This document shows positions 1 to 8,755 of a DNA stretch of 64,000 bases, in pieces; the first letter of the stretch is position 1; every line of letters begins with the position of its first letter. Origin of the DNA: Ralstonia thomasii. Lineage in GTDB: Bacteria; Pseudomonadota; Gammaproteobacteria; Burkholderiales; Burkholderiaceae. The stretch is taken from NCBI RefSeq assembly GCF_958405895.1, contig NZ_CATZAR010000004.1. One strand, given 5' to 3'. A program made the translations under genes and the position numbers. Below the pieces are notes generated by a model, which ran no database searches, was not told the DNA's origin, and saw only the letters and a list, made by a program, of their open reading frames with translations.

Positions 1-1723
1 TACCAGGTGCCTGCGTGAGCAGCACATCGGCAAACACGCGTGCCGTGGCGATCTTCGCGCCGTAGAAGTTCGGGTCTTCGCTCTCGCGGTCGATCGCCAC
101 CAGCAGCGCACGCGCCATCTGCCAGCCCGACAGCACGATGCCGCACAGGCGCAGATACGGTACGCTGCCTGCGAAGACGGCGTTCGGCTGCGCCTTGGTC
201 TGGGCGACCACAAAGCGCACCACCGATTCCAGCGCCTCGCGACCGGCTGCCAGACGCGCACGCATCGCATCGCAATGCGCACCGCCCTTCGCAGCGAGCG
301 CCGCCTCCACCTTGGCGATTTCCGCGCAGATGCCCGAGGCTACCGCGCCCCCGTCACGCACCGTCTTGCGGCCGATCAGGTCGTTGGCCTGGATGGCCGT
401 GGTGCCTTCGTAGATCGGCAGGATGCGCGCATCACGATAGAACTGCGCGGCGCCCGTCTCTTCGATAAAGCCCATGCCGCCGTGCACCTGCACGCCCAGG
501 CTCGTCACGTCGATCGACATCTCGGTGCTCCAGCCCTTCACGATCGGCACCAGGAATTCGTACAGCGCCGCGTTCTGCTTGCGTGCTGCGTCATCGGCAG
601 CGTGATGGCCGGCATCGCACGCTGCGGCAGCCACGTAGGCCAGCGCACGCGCGCCTTCGGTCATGGCGCGCATCGTCAGCAGCATGCGCTTCACATCCGG
701 GTGGTGAATGATGGGCACAGCTTTGGCAGCAGAGCCATCCACCGGGCGGCTCTGCACGCGGTCACGCGCATAGGCCACGGCCTTTTGGTAAGCGCGCTCC
801 GACACGCCAATGCCCTGCATGCCGACCGCATAACGCGCCGCGTTCATCATGATGAACATGTATTCCAGGCCGCGATTTTCTTCGCCGACCAGCGTCCCGA
901 TCGCGCCGCCGTTATCGCCAAATTGCAGCACGGCCGTCGGGCTCGCCTTGATGCCGAGCTTATGTTCGATCGATACGCAATGCGCATCGTTGCGCGCGCC
1001 CAGCGAGCCATCTTCATTGACCATGAACTTCGGCACCACAAACAGCGATATGCCCTTGACGCCTTCCGGCGCGCCCGGCGTACGCGCCAGCACGAGGTGG
1101 ACGATGTTCTCGGCCATATCGTGCTCGCCCCAGGTGATGAAGATCTTTGTACCGAAGATCTTGAACGTGCCGTCGCCCACCGGCTCGGCGCGCGTGCGCA
1201 CGAGTGCCAGGTCGGAGCCGGCCTGCGGCTCGGTCAGGTTCATCGTGCCCGTCCATTCGCCCGAGATGAGCTTGGGGACGAAAAGCTGCTTCTGTTCTTC
1301 GGTGCCGGCCGTCAGCAATGCCTCAATGGCGCCATCCGTCAGCAACGGGCACAGTGCGAACGACAGGTTGGCCGCGTTCAGCATTTCGATACACGCCGTG
1401 GCGATCAGCTTGGGCAGGCCCTGGCCGCCGTATTCCAGCGGATGCTGCACGCCCTGCCAGCCGCCTTGGCCGAACTGCGCGAACGCCTCCTTGAAACCTG
1501 CGGTGGCCGTGACGACGCCGTCCTTCCAACTGCTCGGGTTACGGTCGCCTTCCACATTCAGCGGCGCAACGACTTCGCCAGTAAAGCGGGCGCTTTCTTC
1601 CAGCACGGCCTGCGCCGTGTCGGCGGTGGCGTCTTCAAAGCCAGGCAGCTTCGCGACGTTGTCCAGGCCGGCCAACTCGTTCATCACGAACAGCATGTCC
1701 TTGACTGGGGCTTGATAGGTCAT
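1..1723 (-). CDS. Acyl-CoA dehydrogenase (DmdC-like), partial, C-terminus beyond window edge
   Basis: Reads as a long acyl-CoA dehydrogenase from ATG at 1723 to the left edge without a stop, about 574 residues visible; family members of this long type are near 595, so only about 20 residues are missing. Seen: the flavin-binding NLTEPQAGSDLALV stretch in the N-terminal half, HGGMGFIEETG, and IYEGTTAIQ, which carries the usual catalytic glutamate. The extra C-terminal region is the domain found in the 3-methylmercaptopropionyl-CoA dehydrogenase-like subgroup. It oxidises an acyl-CoA with FAD and passes electrons to ETF, whose two subunits lie just upstream on the same strand. The true acyl substrate cannot be read from sequence. 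Confidence 0.9.
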   Translation of the reverse strand, partial: MTYQAPVKDMLFVMNELAGLDNVAKLPGFEDATADTAQAVLEESARFTGEVVAPLNVEGDRNPSSWKDGVVTATAGFKEAFAQFGQGGWQGVQHPLEYGGQGLPKLIATACIEMLNAANLSFALCPLLTDGAIEALLTAGTEEQKQLFVPKLISGEWTGTMNLTEPQAGSDLALVRTRAEPVGDGTFKIFGTKIFITWGEHDMAENIVHLVLARTPGAPEGVKGISLFVVPKFMVNEDGSLGARNDAHCVSIEHKLGIKASPTAVLQFGDNGGAIGTLVGEENRGLEYMFIMMNAARYAVGMQGIGVSERAYQKAVAYARDRVQSRPVDGSAAKAVPIIHHPDVKRMLLTMRAMTEGARALAYVAAAACDAGHHAADDAARKQNAALYEFLVPIVKGWSTEMSIDVTSLGVQVHGGMGFIEETGAAQFYRDARILPIYEGTTAIQANDLIGRKTVRDGGAVASGICAEIAKVEAALAAKGGAHCDAMRARLAAGREALESVVRFVVAQTKAQPNAVFAGSVPYLRLCGIVLSGWQMARALLVAIDRESEDPNFYGAKIATARVFADVLLTQAPG

Positions 1724-1806
1724 GTCTCTCTCCAACTCTGGTTAAGCGCGATCAGGACAGTGCCTCATCGAGTGCGTGACGCGCTCTCCTGATGGCGCTC
1801 GCGTAT

Positions 1807-1842
1807 AAAAAAGCCGTTTCCAAACAGGTCGGAAACGGCTTT
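1807..1842 (-). terminator. Intrinsic terminator after etfA
   Basis: An 11-bp perfect inverted repeat (arms 1811-1821 and 1831-1841) is followed on the minus strand by a run of T. It separates etfA from the acyl-CoA dehydrogenase gene, so the latter probably has its own promoter in the 50-80 bases before 1723. Confidence 0.8.
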
Positions 1843-1891
1843 GCGTCGGGCATTGCAGCGCACGTCAAACCAAGCGCGCTGCGCGGTGCGA

Positions 1892-2827
1892 TCAGCCCAG
1901 TGCGGCCACCAGCTCCGGCACGACGGCATTCAGGTCGCCCACGAGGCCGTAGTCCGCCACCTGGAAGATCGGCGCTTCCGGATCCTTGTTGATCGCGACG
2001 ATCACCTTGGAATCCTTCATGCCGGCCAAGTGCTGGATTGCGCCCGAAATACCGACGGCGATGTACAGCTGCGGCGCGACGATCTTGCCGGTCTGGCCGA
2101 CCTGGTAGTCGTTCGGCACGAAGCCGGCGTCCACTGCCGCGCGCGAAGCACCTAGCGCGGCGCCCAGCTTGTCGGCCAGCGGCGTCAGCACCTTGGTGTA
2201 GTTCTCGCCCGAGCCCACGCCACGGCCGCCCGACACGATGATCTTCGCGGCGGTCAGTTCCGGGCGGTCGCTCTTCGTCACTTCGCGCGAAACGAATTGC
2301 GAGATGCCGGTGTCAGCCACGGCGGTCAGGTTTTCGGTAGCAGCCGAACCACCGGTCGCGGCAGCCGGGTCGAATGCCGTGCCGCGCACGGTGATCACCT
2401 TCACCTTGTCGGCCGATTGCACGGTGGCAATTGCGTTGCCGGCGTAGATCGGGCGCTCGAAGGTGTCCGGGCCGTCGACCTTGGTGATGTCGGACAGCTG
2501 GGCCACGTCCAGCTTGGCGGCCACACGCGGCAGGATGTTCTTGCCGTAGGCGGTGGCGGGCGCCAGGATGTGGCTGTAGTTGCCGGCAATGGCCAGGGCC
2601 TGTTCGGCGACGTTCTCGGCCAGGCCATCGGCAAATTGGGGCGCGTCGGCCACCAGAACCTTGGCCACGCCGGCTATTTGCGCAGCGGCCTGTGCAGCGG
2701 CGCCGCAGCCAGCACCGGCCACCAACACGTGGACGTCACCGCCGCATTGGGCGGCTGCCGTCACGGTGTTCAGCGTCGCGGCCTTGATGGTTTGATTGTC
2801 GTGTTCAGCAATAACGAGTGAGGTCAT
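1892..2827 (-). CDS. etfA: Electron transfer flavoprotein subunit alpha
   Basis: 311 residues, normal length. The N-terminal half is the variable ETF alpha domain; the C-terminal FAD-binding domain carries SGGRGVGSGENY, GQTGKIVAPQLYIAVGISG and INKDPEAPIFQVADYGLVGD, the hallmark of the subunit. With EtfB it accepts electrons from acyl-CoA dehydrogenases and hands them to ETF-ubiquinone oxidoreductase. It follows etfB by about 50 bases on the same strand and is followed by a terminator, so etfB-etfA form a two-gene operon. Start ATG at 2827 gives the conserved MTSLVIAEHD opening. Confidence 0.97.
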   Translation of the reverse strand: MTSLVIAEHDNQTIKAATLNTVTAAAQCGGDVHVLVAGAGCGAAAQAAAQIAGVAKVLVADAPQFADGLAENVAEQALAIAGNYSHILAPATAYGKNILPRVAAKLDVAQLSDITKVDGPDTFERPIYAGNAIATVQSADKVKVITVRGTAFDPAAATGGSAATENLTAVADTGISQFVSREVTKSDRPELTAAKIIVSGGRGVGSGENYTKVLTPLADKLGAALGASRAAVDAGFVPNDYQVGQTGKIVAPQLYIAVGISGAIQHLAGMKDSKVIVAINKDPEAPIFQVADYGLVGDLNAVVPELVAALG

Positions 2828-2878
2828 CTTGATCTGCCTGTTCGGTGTGCTTGAAGTTGCTTGCAGTCAGGAGACCGC

Positions 2879-3628
2879 TTACAGCACCTTCGCTTCGGTC
2901 TTGAGCTTGGCGACCAGCGTGGCCACATCGGGCACCATCACGCCAGCGCTGCGCTTGGCGGGCTCGACCACCTTCAGCGTCTTCAGGCGCGGTGCAACGT
3001 CCACGCCCAGGTCTTCCGGCTTGACCGTGTCGAGTTGCTTCTTTTTCGCCTTCATGATGTTGGGCAGCGTCACGTAGCGCGGCTCGTTCAGGCGCAGGTC
3101 GGTGGTGACCACGGCCGGCAGCTTGACCGACAGGGTTTCCAGGCCACCGTCCACTTCACGCGTGACCGAAGCCTTGCCGTCGGCAATCTGCACCTTCGAG
3201 GCAAACGTCGCTTGCGGCAGCCCCGCCAGCGCAGCCAGCATTTGGCCGGTCTGATTGGCGTCGTCGTCAATCGCCTGCTTGCCGAGGATGATCAGCTGAG
3301 GCTGCTCCTTGTCGACCAGCGCCTTGAGCAGCTTGGCGACAGCCAGCGGCTGCAGCTCTTCGGCAGTCTCGACCAGGATGCCGCGATCGGCGCCGATGGC
3401 CATGGCGGTGCGCAGAGTTTCCTGGCACTGCGTCACGCCGCACGACACGGCAATCACTTCGGTAGCGACGCCCGCTTCCTTCAGGCGAACCGCCTCTTCC
3501 ACGGCGATCTCGTCGAACGGGTTCATGCTCATCTTGACGTTGGCCAGATCGACACCGCTGCCGTCCGTCTTCACGCGAACCTTCACGTTGTAATCGATCA
3601 CGCGCTTGACTGCGACCAGGACTTTCAT
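2879..3628 (-). CDS. etfB: Electron transfer flavoprotein subunit beta
   Basis: 249 residues beginning MKVLVAVKRVIDYNVKVR, the standard EtfB start. Contains the signature LGKQAIDDDANQTGQM region (AMP/FAD binding) and VTTDLRLNEPRYVTLPNIMKAKKK near the middle, the ETF beta recognition loop area. Partner of EtfA in mitochondrial-type ETF for fatty and branched acyl-CoA oxidation. First gene of the etfB-etfA operon; a likely promoter lies at about 3675-3680. Confidence 0.97.
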   Translation of the reverse strand: MKVLVAVKRVIDYNVKVRVKTDGSGVDLANVKMSMNPFDEIAVEEAVRLKEAGVATEVIAVSCGVTQCQETLRTAMAIGADRGILVETAEELQPLAVAKLLKALVDKEQPQLIILGKQAIDDDANQTGQMLAALAGLPQATFASKVQIADGKASVTREVDGGLETLSVKLPAVVTTDLRLNEPRYVTLPNIMKAKKKQLDTVKPEDLGVDVAPRLKTLKVVEPAKRSAGVMVPDVATLVAKLKTEAKVL

Positions 3629-3674
3629 GCGCTCACTCCACTAATTGATAAGACGATTTTGCAAAACGCCGGCC

Positions 3675-3680
3675 ATTATA
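3675..3680 (-). promoter_or_regulatory. Candidate -10 box for etfBA
   Basis: On the minus strand the hexamer is a perfect TATAAT, 47 bases before the etfB ATG. The corresponding -35 region is poor, so this is a moderate call. Confidence 0.45.
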
Positions 3681-3740
3681 AGGGGGGCCGGTCGCTCGCG
3701 TAATTTTTCCGAACGGTCGTGCTATTTTAACCGCGAAAAT

Positions 3741-3769
3741 TTGCCGGACGCCAGTCAAACGTCCGGCAA
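3741..3769 (-). terminator. Terminator after metQ
   Basis: A perfect 10-bp inverted repeat (3741-3750 with 3760-3769) lies 50 bases past the metQ stop. On the minus strand it is followed by AATTTTC, a short U-run. It also insulates the etfB promoter. Confidence 0.65.
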
Positions 3770-3818
3770 TCTGTTTGGTAGAACCCTCTACCGGATCACC
3801 TACGGATCACAAAAGTGG

Positions 3819-4619
3819 CTACCAAGCCACAATCACCGCATCTTTGTACTTCGCCTTGACGAAGGACTTCACGGCGTCGGAATGATACGCCTTCACGAGC
3901 TTGGCGACCCAGGGTTGATCCTTGTCGGCGGCGCGGATGGCAATCACGTTGGCGTAAGGACCCTTCGGGCTTTCGATGGCGATGCCGTCCTTGGTCGGGT
4001 CCAGGTTGGCCTTTTCAGCGTAATTGCCGTTGATGGCGGCGGCATCCAGATCATCCAGCGAGCGCGGCAGTTGCGCGGCATCCAATTCGACGAACTTCAG
4101 CTTCTTCGGGTTATCAGCCACGTCGCGCGGCGAAGCCTTGAAACCGGCGTTCGGCTTGAGCTTGATCACGCCTTGCGATTGCAGCAGCAGCAGCGCGCGG
4201 CCTCCGTTGGTCGGATCGTTCGGCAGACCGAAACGCGCACCGTCCTTCAACTCCTTCAGCGACTTGATCTTCTTCGAGTAGATCCCCATCGGGAAGGTGA
4301 TGGTCTGGCCGACGCTCACGAACTTGTAACCGCGCGTGGCAATCTGGTCGTCCAGATACGGCTGGTGCTGATAGCTGTTTGCATCCAGATCGCCGGCAGC
4401 CAGGGCGGCGTTCGGCTGGATGTAATCGTTGAACTCAACAATCTGCAGCTTCAAGCCGTCCTTCTCGGCGACCTTCTTTACTTCTTCCATGATCTCGGCG
4501 TGCGGCCCGGCGGTCACGCCAATCTTGATCGGCTTGCTCTGCGCCAGGGCGCTGCCTGCGACCAATGCCAATGCGGCACCAAGGCTCGCGGACCATTGCA
4601 GCAGTTGACGGCGATTCAT
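3819..4619 (-). CDS. metQ: Methionine ABC transporter substrate-binding protein MetQ
   Basis: 266 residues of the NlpA/MetQ family: KIGVTAGPHAEIMEEVKKVA after the signal, DYIQPNAALAAGDLDANSYQHQPYL, and LPNDPTNGGRALLLLQ (ligand pocket). Captures D/L-methionine in the periplasm for MetNI. The N-terminus MNRRQLLQWSASLG... resembles a twin-arginine signal and ends in ALAQ; unlike E. coli MetQ there is no lipobox cysteine, so the protein is predicted soluble rather than lipid-anchored. Last gene of metN-metI-metQ. Which substrate is preferred is inferred from family and operon. Confidence 0.95.
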   Translation of the reverse strand: MNRRQLLQWSASLGAALALVAGSALAQSKPIKIGVTAGPHAEIMEEVKKVAEKDGLKLQIVEFNDYIQPNAALAAGDLDANSYQHQPYLDDQIATRGYKFVSVGQTITFPMGIYSKKIKSLKELKDGARFGLPNDPTNGGRALLLLQSQGVIKLKPNAGFKASPRDVADNPKKLKFVELDAAQLPRSLDDLDAAAINGNYAEKANLDPTKDGIAIESPKGPYANVIAIRAADKDQPWVAKLVKAYHSDAVKSFVKAKYKDAVIVAW

Positions 4620-4652
4620 TGTGTTTCCTCGTTCTGTCTGTCGATTGAATGA

Positions 4653-5306
4653 TTAACGGTGGCTCAGGCGGCGCACGAGCCAATCGCCCGTCGATTGCAC
4701 CGCCTGCACAAAGACGATCAGGATGACGACAACCGCCAGCATGATGTCCGATTCGTAACGTTGATAGCCATAGCGGATGCCCAGATCGCCCAAGCCGCCG
4801 CCGCCGATGGTGCCGGCCATGGCCGAGTAGCCGACAAGGCTGACGAAGGTGATCGTCAGGCCGGCGAGGATGCCCGGCATCGCTTCAGGCAGCAGCACCT
4901 TGTAGACGAGCTGACCGGTCGTCGCACCCATGGACTGCGCGGCTTCAATCAGGCCACGATCCACTTCGCGGAGCGCAGTCTCAACCAGACGTGCAACAAA
5001 CGGAATCGCAGCAATCGTCAGCGGCACGATGGCCGCCGCGGTGCCAATGGACGAGCCCGCCAGCAGGCGGGTGAACGGAATCACGGCGACCAGCAGAATG
5101 ATGAACGGCACCGAGCGCACGGCATTGACGACAAGGCCCGCCACGCGGTTGAACACCGGTGCCGACAGCACGCCACCCGTGGTCGTCAGATACAGCAGCA
5201 CGCCCAGCGGCACGCCAAACAGCGCGCCAATGCCGCCTGACACGCCCACCATGGCCAGCGTTTCCCAGAAAGCCGGCAGGAACAGATCGGTCAGGTCAGA
5301 CCACAT
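4653..5306 (-). CDS. metI: Methionine ABC transporter permease MetI
   Basis: 217 residues, five or so hydrophobic segments, with the permease EAA loop (EAAQSMGATTGQLVYKVLL) near residues 137-155 that docks on MetN. Ends WLVRRLSHR. It overlaps the end of metN by 11 bases, so translation is probably coupled, and metQ follows 33 bases after its stop. Family length is about 217, so it is complete. Confidence 0.96.
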   Translation of the reverse strand: MWSDLTDLFLPAFWETLAMVGVSGGIGALFGVPLGVLLYLTTTGGVLSAPVFNRVAGLVVNAVRSVPFIILLVAVIPFTRLLAGSSIGTAAAIVPLTIAAIPFVARLVETALREVDRGLIEAAQSMGATTGQLVYKVLLPEAMPGILAGLTITFVSLVGYSAMAGTIGGGGLGDLGIRYGYQRYESDIMLAVVVILIVFVQAVQSTGDWLVRRLSHR

Positions 5307-6345
5307 GATTGATCTCCTCGACCACCACGCCTTGCTCGCGCAGGAAGTTCATCGCGTTGTTGATGTCAGCGGTTTCGCCCGACGCCAGGATAGCCAGCGA
5401 GCCGAACGCCTGGCCCTGAATCTCGTCGATGTGGCCATGGAGAATGTTGAAGTCGAGCCCATAGTTGCGGATCGCCTGCGCCAGCACCGGCTGGTCCACG
5501 CCTGCACCGGTAAAGGCCAAACGGAACAGGTGGTCACGGCCACCCTGCTCACGCGCGGTGAGGCGACTTTCCACGCGCGCCAGAACGGACGGCGGCAACT
5601 CCTGCGAGATCACCTCACCGATGAGCGCGCGCGTCACGTCATGCTTGGGTTGCAGGAACACATCGATGACGCGGCCGAGTTCGACCACACGGCCGGCGTC
5701 CAGCACCGCCACACGATCGCACACCTGCTTGATGACTTCCATCTGGTGCGTGATCAGCACGATGGTCAGACCGAGTTCGCGGTTGATCTTGCGCAGCAGG
5801 TCGAGAATCGAGCGCGTCGTCTCCGGATCCAGCGCGGAAGTCGCCTCATCGGAGAGCAGCACATCGGGCTGGCTCGCCAGCGCGCGGGCAATGCCAACGC
5901 GCTGCTTCTGGCCACCGGAAATCTGCGCGGGGTAGCGATCCTTGTGTGCGGACAGACCCACCAGTTCCAGCAGCGGCAACACGATCTCGCGGATGCGTTC
6001 GCGCGATGTGCCGGCCAGCTCCAGCGGCAGCGCCACGTTGTCGTACACGGTGCGCGACGACAGCAAATTGAAGTGCTGGAAGATCATGCCGATCTTGCGG
6101 CGCGCCTGGCGCAGCCCATCGGCATTCAGTGCGGTGAGCTCCTGCCCCGCCACGGTGACGGTGCCGGAGGTGGGCCGGTTCAGCAGATTGATGACGCGGA
6201 CCAGCGTGCTTTTGCCCGCGCCGCTGCGGCCGATGATGCCGAAAATCTCGCCGCGGTTGATGGTCAGGTCGACGTCGCGCAGCGCGTGGACGTCATGGTC
6301 GCCCGCCCCCCGGAAGTGCTGCGATATCCCCTTGAGTTCGATCAT
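5296..6345 (-). CDS. metN: Methionine ABC transporter ATP-binding protein MetN
   Basis: 349 residues from ATG 6345 (MIELKGISQHF), the start that matches MetN homologues; the open frame continues 30 codons further upstream to 6435 but through a hairpin and without conserved sequence. Walker A GRSGAGKST at 39-47, ABC signature SGGQKQR, Walker B VLLSDEATSALDP, then a C-terminal NIL (methionine-sensing) domain from about residue 265. Energises methionine import and is inhibited by methionine through the NIL domain in characterised members. No Shine-Dalgarno sequence is evident; a terminator-like hairpin sits just before the start. Confidence 0.96.
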   Translation of the reverse strand: MIELKGISQHFRGAGDHDVHALRDVDLTINRGEIFGIIGRSGAGKSTLVRVINLLNRPTSGTVTVAGQELTALNADGLRQARRKIGMIFQHFNLLSSRTVYDNVALPLELAGTSRERIREIVLPLLELVGLSAHKDRYPAQISGGQKQRVGIARALASQPDVLLSDEATSALDPETTRSILDLLRKINRELGLTIVLITHQMEVIKQVCDRVAVLDAGRVVELGRVIDVFLQPKHDVTRALIGEVISQELPPSVLARVESRLTAREQGGRDHLFRLAFTGAGVDQPVLAQAIRNYGLDFNILHGHIDEIQGQAFGSLAILASGETADINNAMNFLREQGVVVEEINHVV

Positions 6346-6355
6346 GCGTACAGAC

Positions 6356-6388
6356 AAAAACGGCAACCGCCCATTTAGGCCGTTGCCG
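6356..6388 (-). promoter_or_regulatory. Terminator-like hairpin in the metN leader
   Basis: Arms 6361-6367 and 6382-6388 form a 7-bp perfect stem extended by an inner GCC/GGC stem, followed on the minus strand by TTTTTG, and ending only 10 bases before the metN ATG. Too close to metN to be a plain terminator of the gene upstream unless metN is read through, so it may be an attenuator or a translation-masking stem. The A-run on the other side also makes it terminator-like on the plus strand. Confidence 0.5.
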
Positions 6389-6508
6389 TCTCTTTTTTGT
6401 TTGAATGAGGCGCTAGTGTAAGGCAGGCCCCACATGCGAGGAACGATTCTTTAACGATGTCTTTATTACTTTTTCGAATGACATCAATGAATCGTCATCG
6501 TTGATAGC

Positions 6509-7432
6509 CTAAAGCTCGGCAAGCGCCTTGACGTGCGCCACCACGCTGCGGCCAAGCGCACTGAGGTTGTAGCCGCCCTCAAGACAACTGACGATGCGGC
6601 CCTTGGCGTGCGTGCGCGCCACTTGCATGAGCTGCTGCGTGATCCAGGTGTAGTCTGCCTCGACCAAGCCCATCTGGCCCAGATCATCTTCGCGGTGCGC
6701 ATCGAAGCCCGCAGAGATGAACAGCATCTCGGGCTGGAACGCCTCCAGGCGTGGCAGCCAGATGGTTTCCACCACCTCCCGCACGGTCAGGCCATTGGTG
6801 TACGCCGGTAACGGGATGTTCACCATGTTGGCCGCCACCGGCTCGGTGCCGGAATACGGATAGAACGGGTGCTGGAAGATGCTGCACATCAGCACGCGGG
6901 GCTCATCGCGGAAGGCCGCTTCGGTGCCGTTGCCATGGTGCACATCAAAGTCGACGATCGCCACGCGCTGCAGGCCGTGATGATCAAGCGCATGACGTGC
7001 GGCCACGGCCACGTTGTTGAAGAAGCAGAAGCCCATCGCACGGCCCGGCTCCGCATGATGGCCCGGTGGGCGCACGCTGCAGAAGGCGTTCTCCAGCTCG
7101 CCGGCGATGACCTTGTCGGTGGCGTCCACCGCGGCACCTGCGGCCAGCACCGCAGCCATATAGGTGTGCGGGTTCATCGAGGTGTCGGGATCAATCGGCA
7201 TATAGCCGGCGATCGGCACACTGGCCACCAGTTCGCGCACGTATTCGGCGCGATGGACGCGGCACAGCTGCGCCTCGGTGGCGGGCGGCGCCTCGCAGGG
7301 AACGAGCAGGTCGTCGATGCGGCTGGCGATGAGCTGGTCTTCGATCGCGCGCAGGCGATCCGGACATTCGGGATGGTGCGGTCCCATCTCGTGCCGGAGG
7401 AATTCGGGATGCGTATAGAGGCCGGTCGCCAT
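6509..7432 (-). CDS. Histone deacetylase family protein (AcuC/HdaH-like amidohydrolase)
   Basis: 307 residues of the zinc-dependent arginase/deacetylase fold. Seen: HHPECPDRL near residue 20, the substrate-channel histidines in SVRPPGHHAEP, the metal site VDFDVHHGNGTEAAF, and SAGFDAHREDDLG with the second metal aspartate. Bacterial members deacetylate acetyl-lysine proteins, acetylpolyamines or small amides; the substrate here cannot be assigned. Stands alone between metN and the divergent mltB. Length is normal for the bacterial class II-like family. Confidence 0.9.
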   Translation of the reverse strand: MATGLYTHPEFLRHEMGPHHPECPDRLRAIEDQLIASRIDDLLVPCEAPPATEAQLCRVHRAEYVRELVASVPIAGYMPIDPDTSMNPHTYMAAVLAAGAAVDATDKVIAGELENAFCSVRPPGHHAEPGRAMGFCFFNNVAVAARHALDHHGLQRVAIVDFDVHHGNGTEAAFRDEPRVLMCSIFQHPFYPYSGTEPVAANMVNIPLPAYTNGLTVREVVETIWLPRLEAFQPEMLFISAGFDAHREDDLGQMGLVEADYTWITQQLMQVARTHAKGRIVSCLEGGYNLSALGRSVVAHVKALAEL

Positions 7433-7531
7433 GTTGTTGTGATCCGGTGTGCTTCAGTGTCTCCAGCCGCTACGTTAGCACGGCTGTGCGACAACGCCGC
7501 GTGCCCTGGACGATCCAACAGACGCATCCGC

Positions 7532-7537
7532 TACAAT
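7532..7537 (+). promoter_or_regulatory. Candidate -10 box for mltB
   Basis: TACAAT in the context ATCCGCTACAATGC, 27 bases before the mltB ATG. The same 13-base context recurs upstream of lapA (minus strand, 15311-15316), suggesting a shared promoter element. The -35 is weak. Confidence 0.45.
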
Positions 7538-7563
7538 GCCCCGATCCCGTATGAAGCCTCCCC

Positions 7564-8688
7564 ATGAGCCAATCGCCTTCTTCCCGACGTCCCGTATTGC
7601 GCGCCCTGGTGGCTGGCGCAGCGCTCTCCGCGCTCTCTTTCCCGGCGCTCTCGCTGGCTGCCAAGAAGACCGCCAAATCGCCCAAGCGCCGCGTCGCGGT
7701 GCATGAAGAAGAGATCGACCCCGATCGTTATCGCAACAACCCGCAAACGCAGGCCTTCATCGGCATGCTGGTCGCGCAGTACAACTTTGACCGGACATCG
7801 CTCGAAACGCTGTTTGCGGGCACGGCCTATTCCGCCACGGTGGCCCGCCTGATCCTGCCGCCGGCCACGCCCGCGCGTCGCAGCTGGACGGCCTATCGCG
7901 GCCGCTTCATCGAGCCGATCCGCATCGGCGCCGGCGTGCGGTTCTGGCAGCAATACGGCGACACACTGCGCCGCGCCGAGAACGAATTCGGCGTGCCGGC
8001 CGATGTGATCGTGGGCATCCTGGGCGTGGAGACCATCTACGGCCGCGACATGGGCAACTTCCGCGTAATGGACGCGCTGTCCACGCTGGCCTTCGACTAC
8101 CCCGACACGCCCAACCGCGAAGACCGCAGCACGATGTTCCGCAACCAGCTCAAGGACTTCCTGCTCTGGTGCCGTGACACGGGCACGGAGACGTTCTCGG
8201 TCCTGGGCTCGTACGCGGGCGCAGTCGGTATTCCGCAATTCATGCCGACCAGCATCCGCGAATACGCCATCGATTACGACCACGACGGCCACATCGACCT
8301 GCGCAACAGCGCGGTGGATGCCATCGGCAGCGTTGCCCGCTTCCTGCAGATGCACGGCTGGGAGCCAAACCGCCCGGTGATGTGGAACATTGCCGGCGAT
8401 GCCGACAGCCAGGGCATTGCGGCCGCCGCCGCAGATGGCCAGCCGTATCCCGGCATGACGTTGTCCAGGCTCACACGCGCTGGTCTGGCATTGGCTCCGG
8501 GTGTGGATACCGCGCGCGAGCAAGAAACCGAAGTGCTGATGATCGATCTGCCCACGCCCGGCCAACCGACGGAATACCGCGTGGGGCTGCGCAACTTCTA
8601 CGTGCTCACACGCTATAACCGCAGCTTCTTCTATGCCGCCGCGGTGTACGAGTTGGGCCAGGCCGTGCGGCAGGCGATGCAGGGTTGA
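7564..8688 (+). CDS. mltB: Lytic murein transglycosylase B
   Basis: 374 residues. Signal peptide about 1-32 (twin-arginine-like RRPVLRALVAGAALSAL), without a lipobox cysteine. Catalytic glutamate at 156 in GILGVETIYGR, followed by GSYAGAVGIPQFMPTS and YDHDGHIDLRNS, the MltB core. Cleaves the beta-1,4 bond of peptidoglycan producing 1,6-anhydro-MurNAc ends in the periplasm. Divergent from the deacetylase gene and convergent with cysM, so monocistronic, ending at a strong terminator. No clear Shine-Dalgarno precedes the ATG. Confidence 0.95.
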   Translation: MSQSPSSRRPVLRALVAGAALSALSFPALSLAAKKTAKSPKRRVAVHEEEIDPDRYRNNPQTQAFIGMLVAQYNFDRTSLETLFAGTAYSATVARLILPPATPARRSWTAYRGRFIEPIRIGAGVRFWQQYGDTLRRAENEFGVPADVIVGILGVETIYGRDMGNFRVMDALSTLAFDYPDTPNREDRSTMFRNQLKDFLLWCRDTGTETFSVLGSYAGAVGIPQFMPTSIREYAIDYDHDGHIDLRNSAVDAIGSVARFLQMHGWEPNRPVMWNIAGDADSQGIAAAAADGQPYPGMTLSRLTRAGLALAPGVDTAREQETEVLMIDLPTPGQPTEYRVGLRNFYVLTRYNRSFFYAAAVYELGQAVRQAMQG

Positions 8689-8711
8689 CCCGCCGTCCAC
8701 ACAAACAAAAA

Positions 8712-8735
8712 GCGCAGCCGAAGCTGCGCTTTTTT
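8712..8735. terminator. Terminator between convergent mltB and cysM
   Basis: 7-bp GC stem with a CGAA tetraloop (8712-8729) followed by T6 on the plus strand and flanked by A-rich sequence on the other side, so it can serve both genes. Confidence 0.85.
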
Positions 8736-8755
8736 CATGGCGATGCGGCGAGCCG

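Noticed and set aside
6346..6508. SAM or SAH riboswitch before metN
   Set aside because: No recognised conserved core of any SAM/SAH class; only a terminator-like hairpin is supported.
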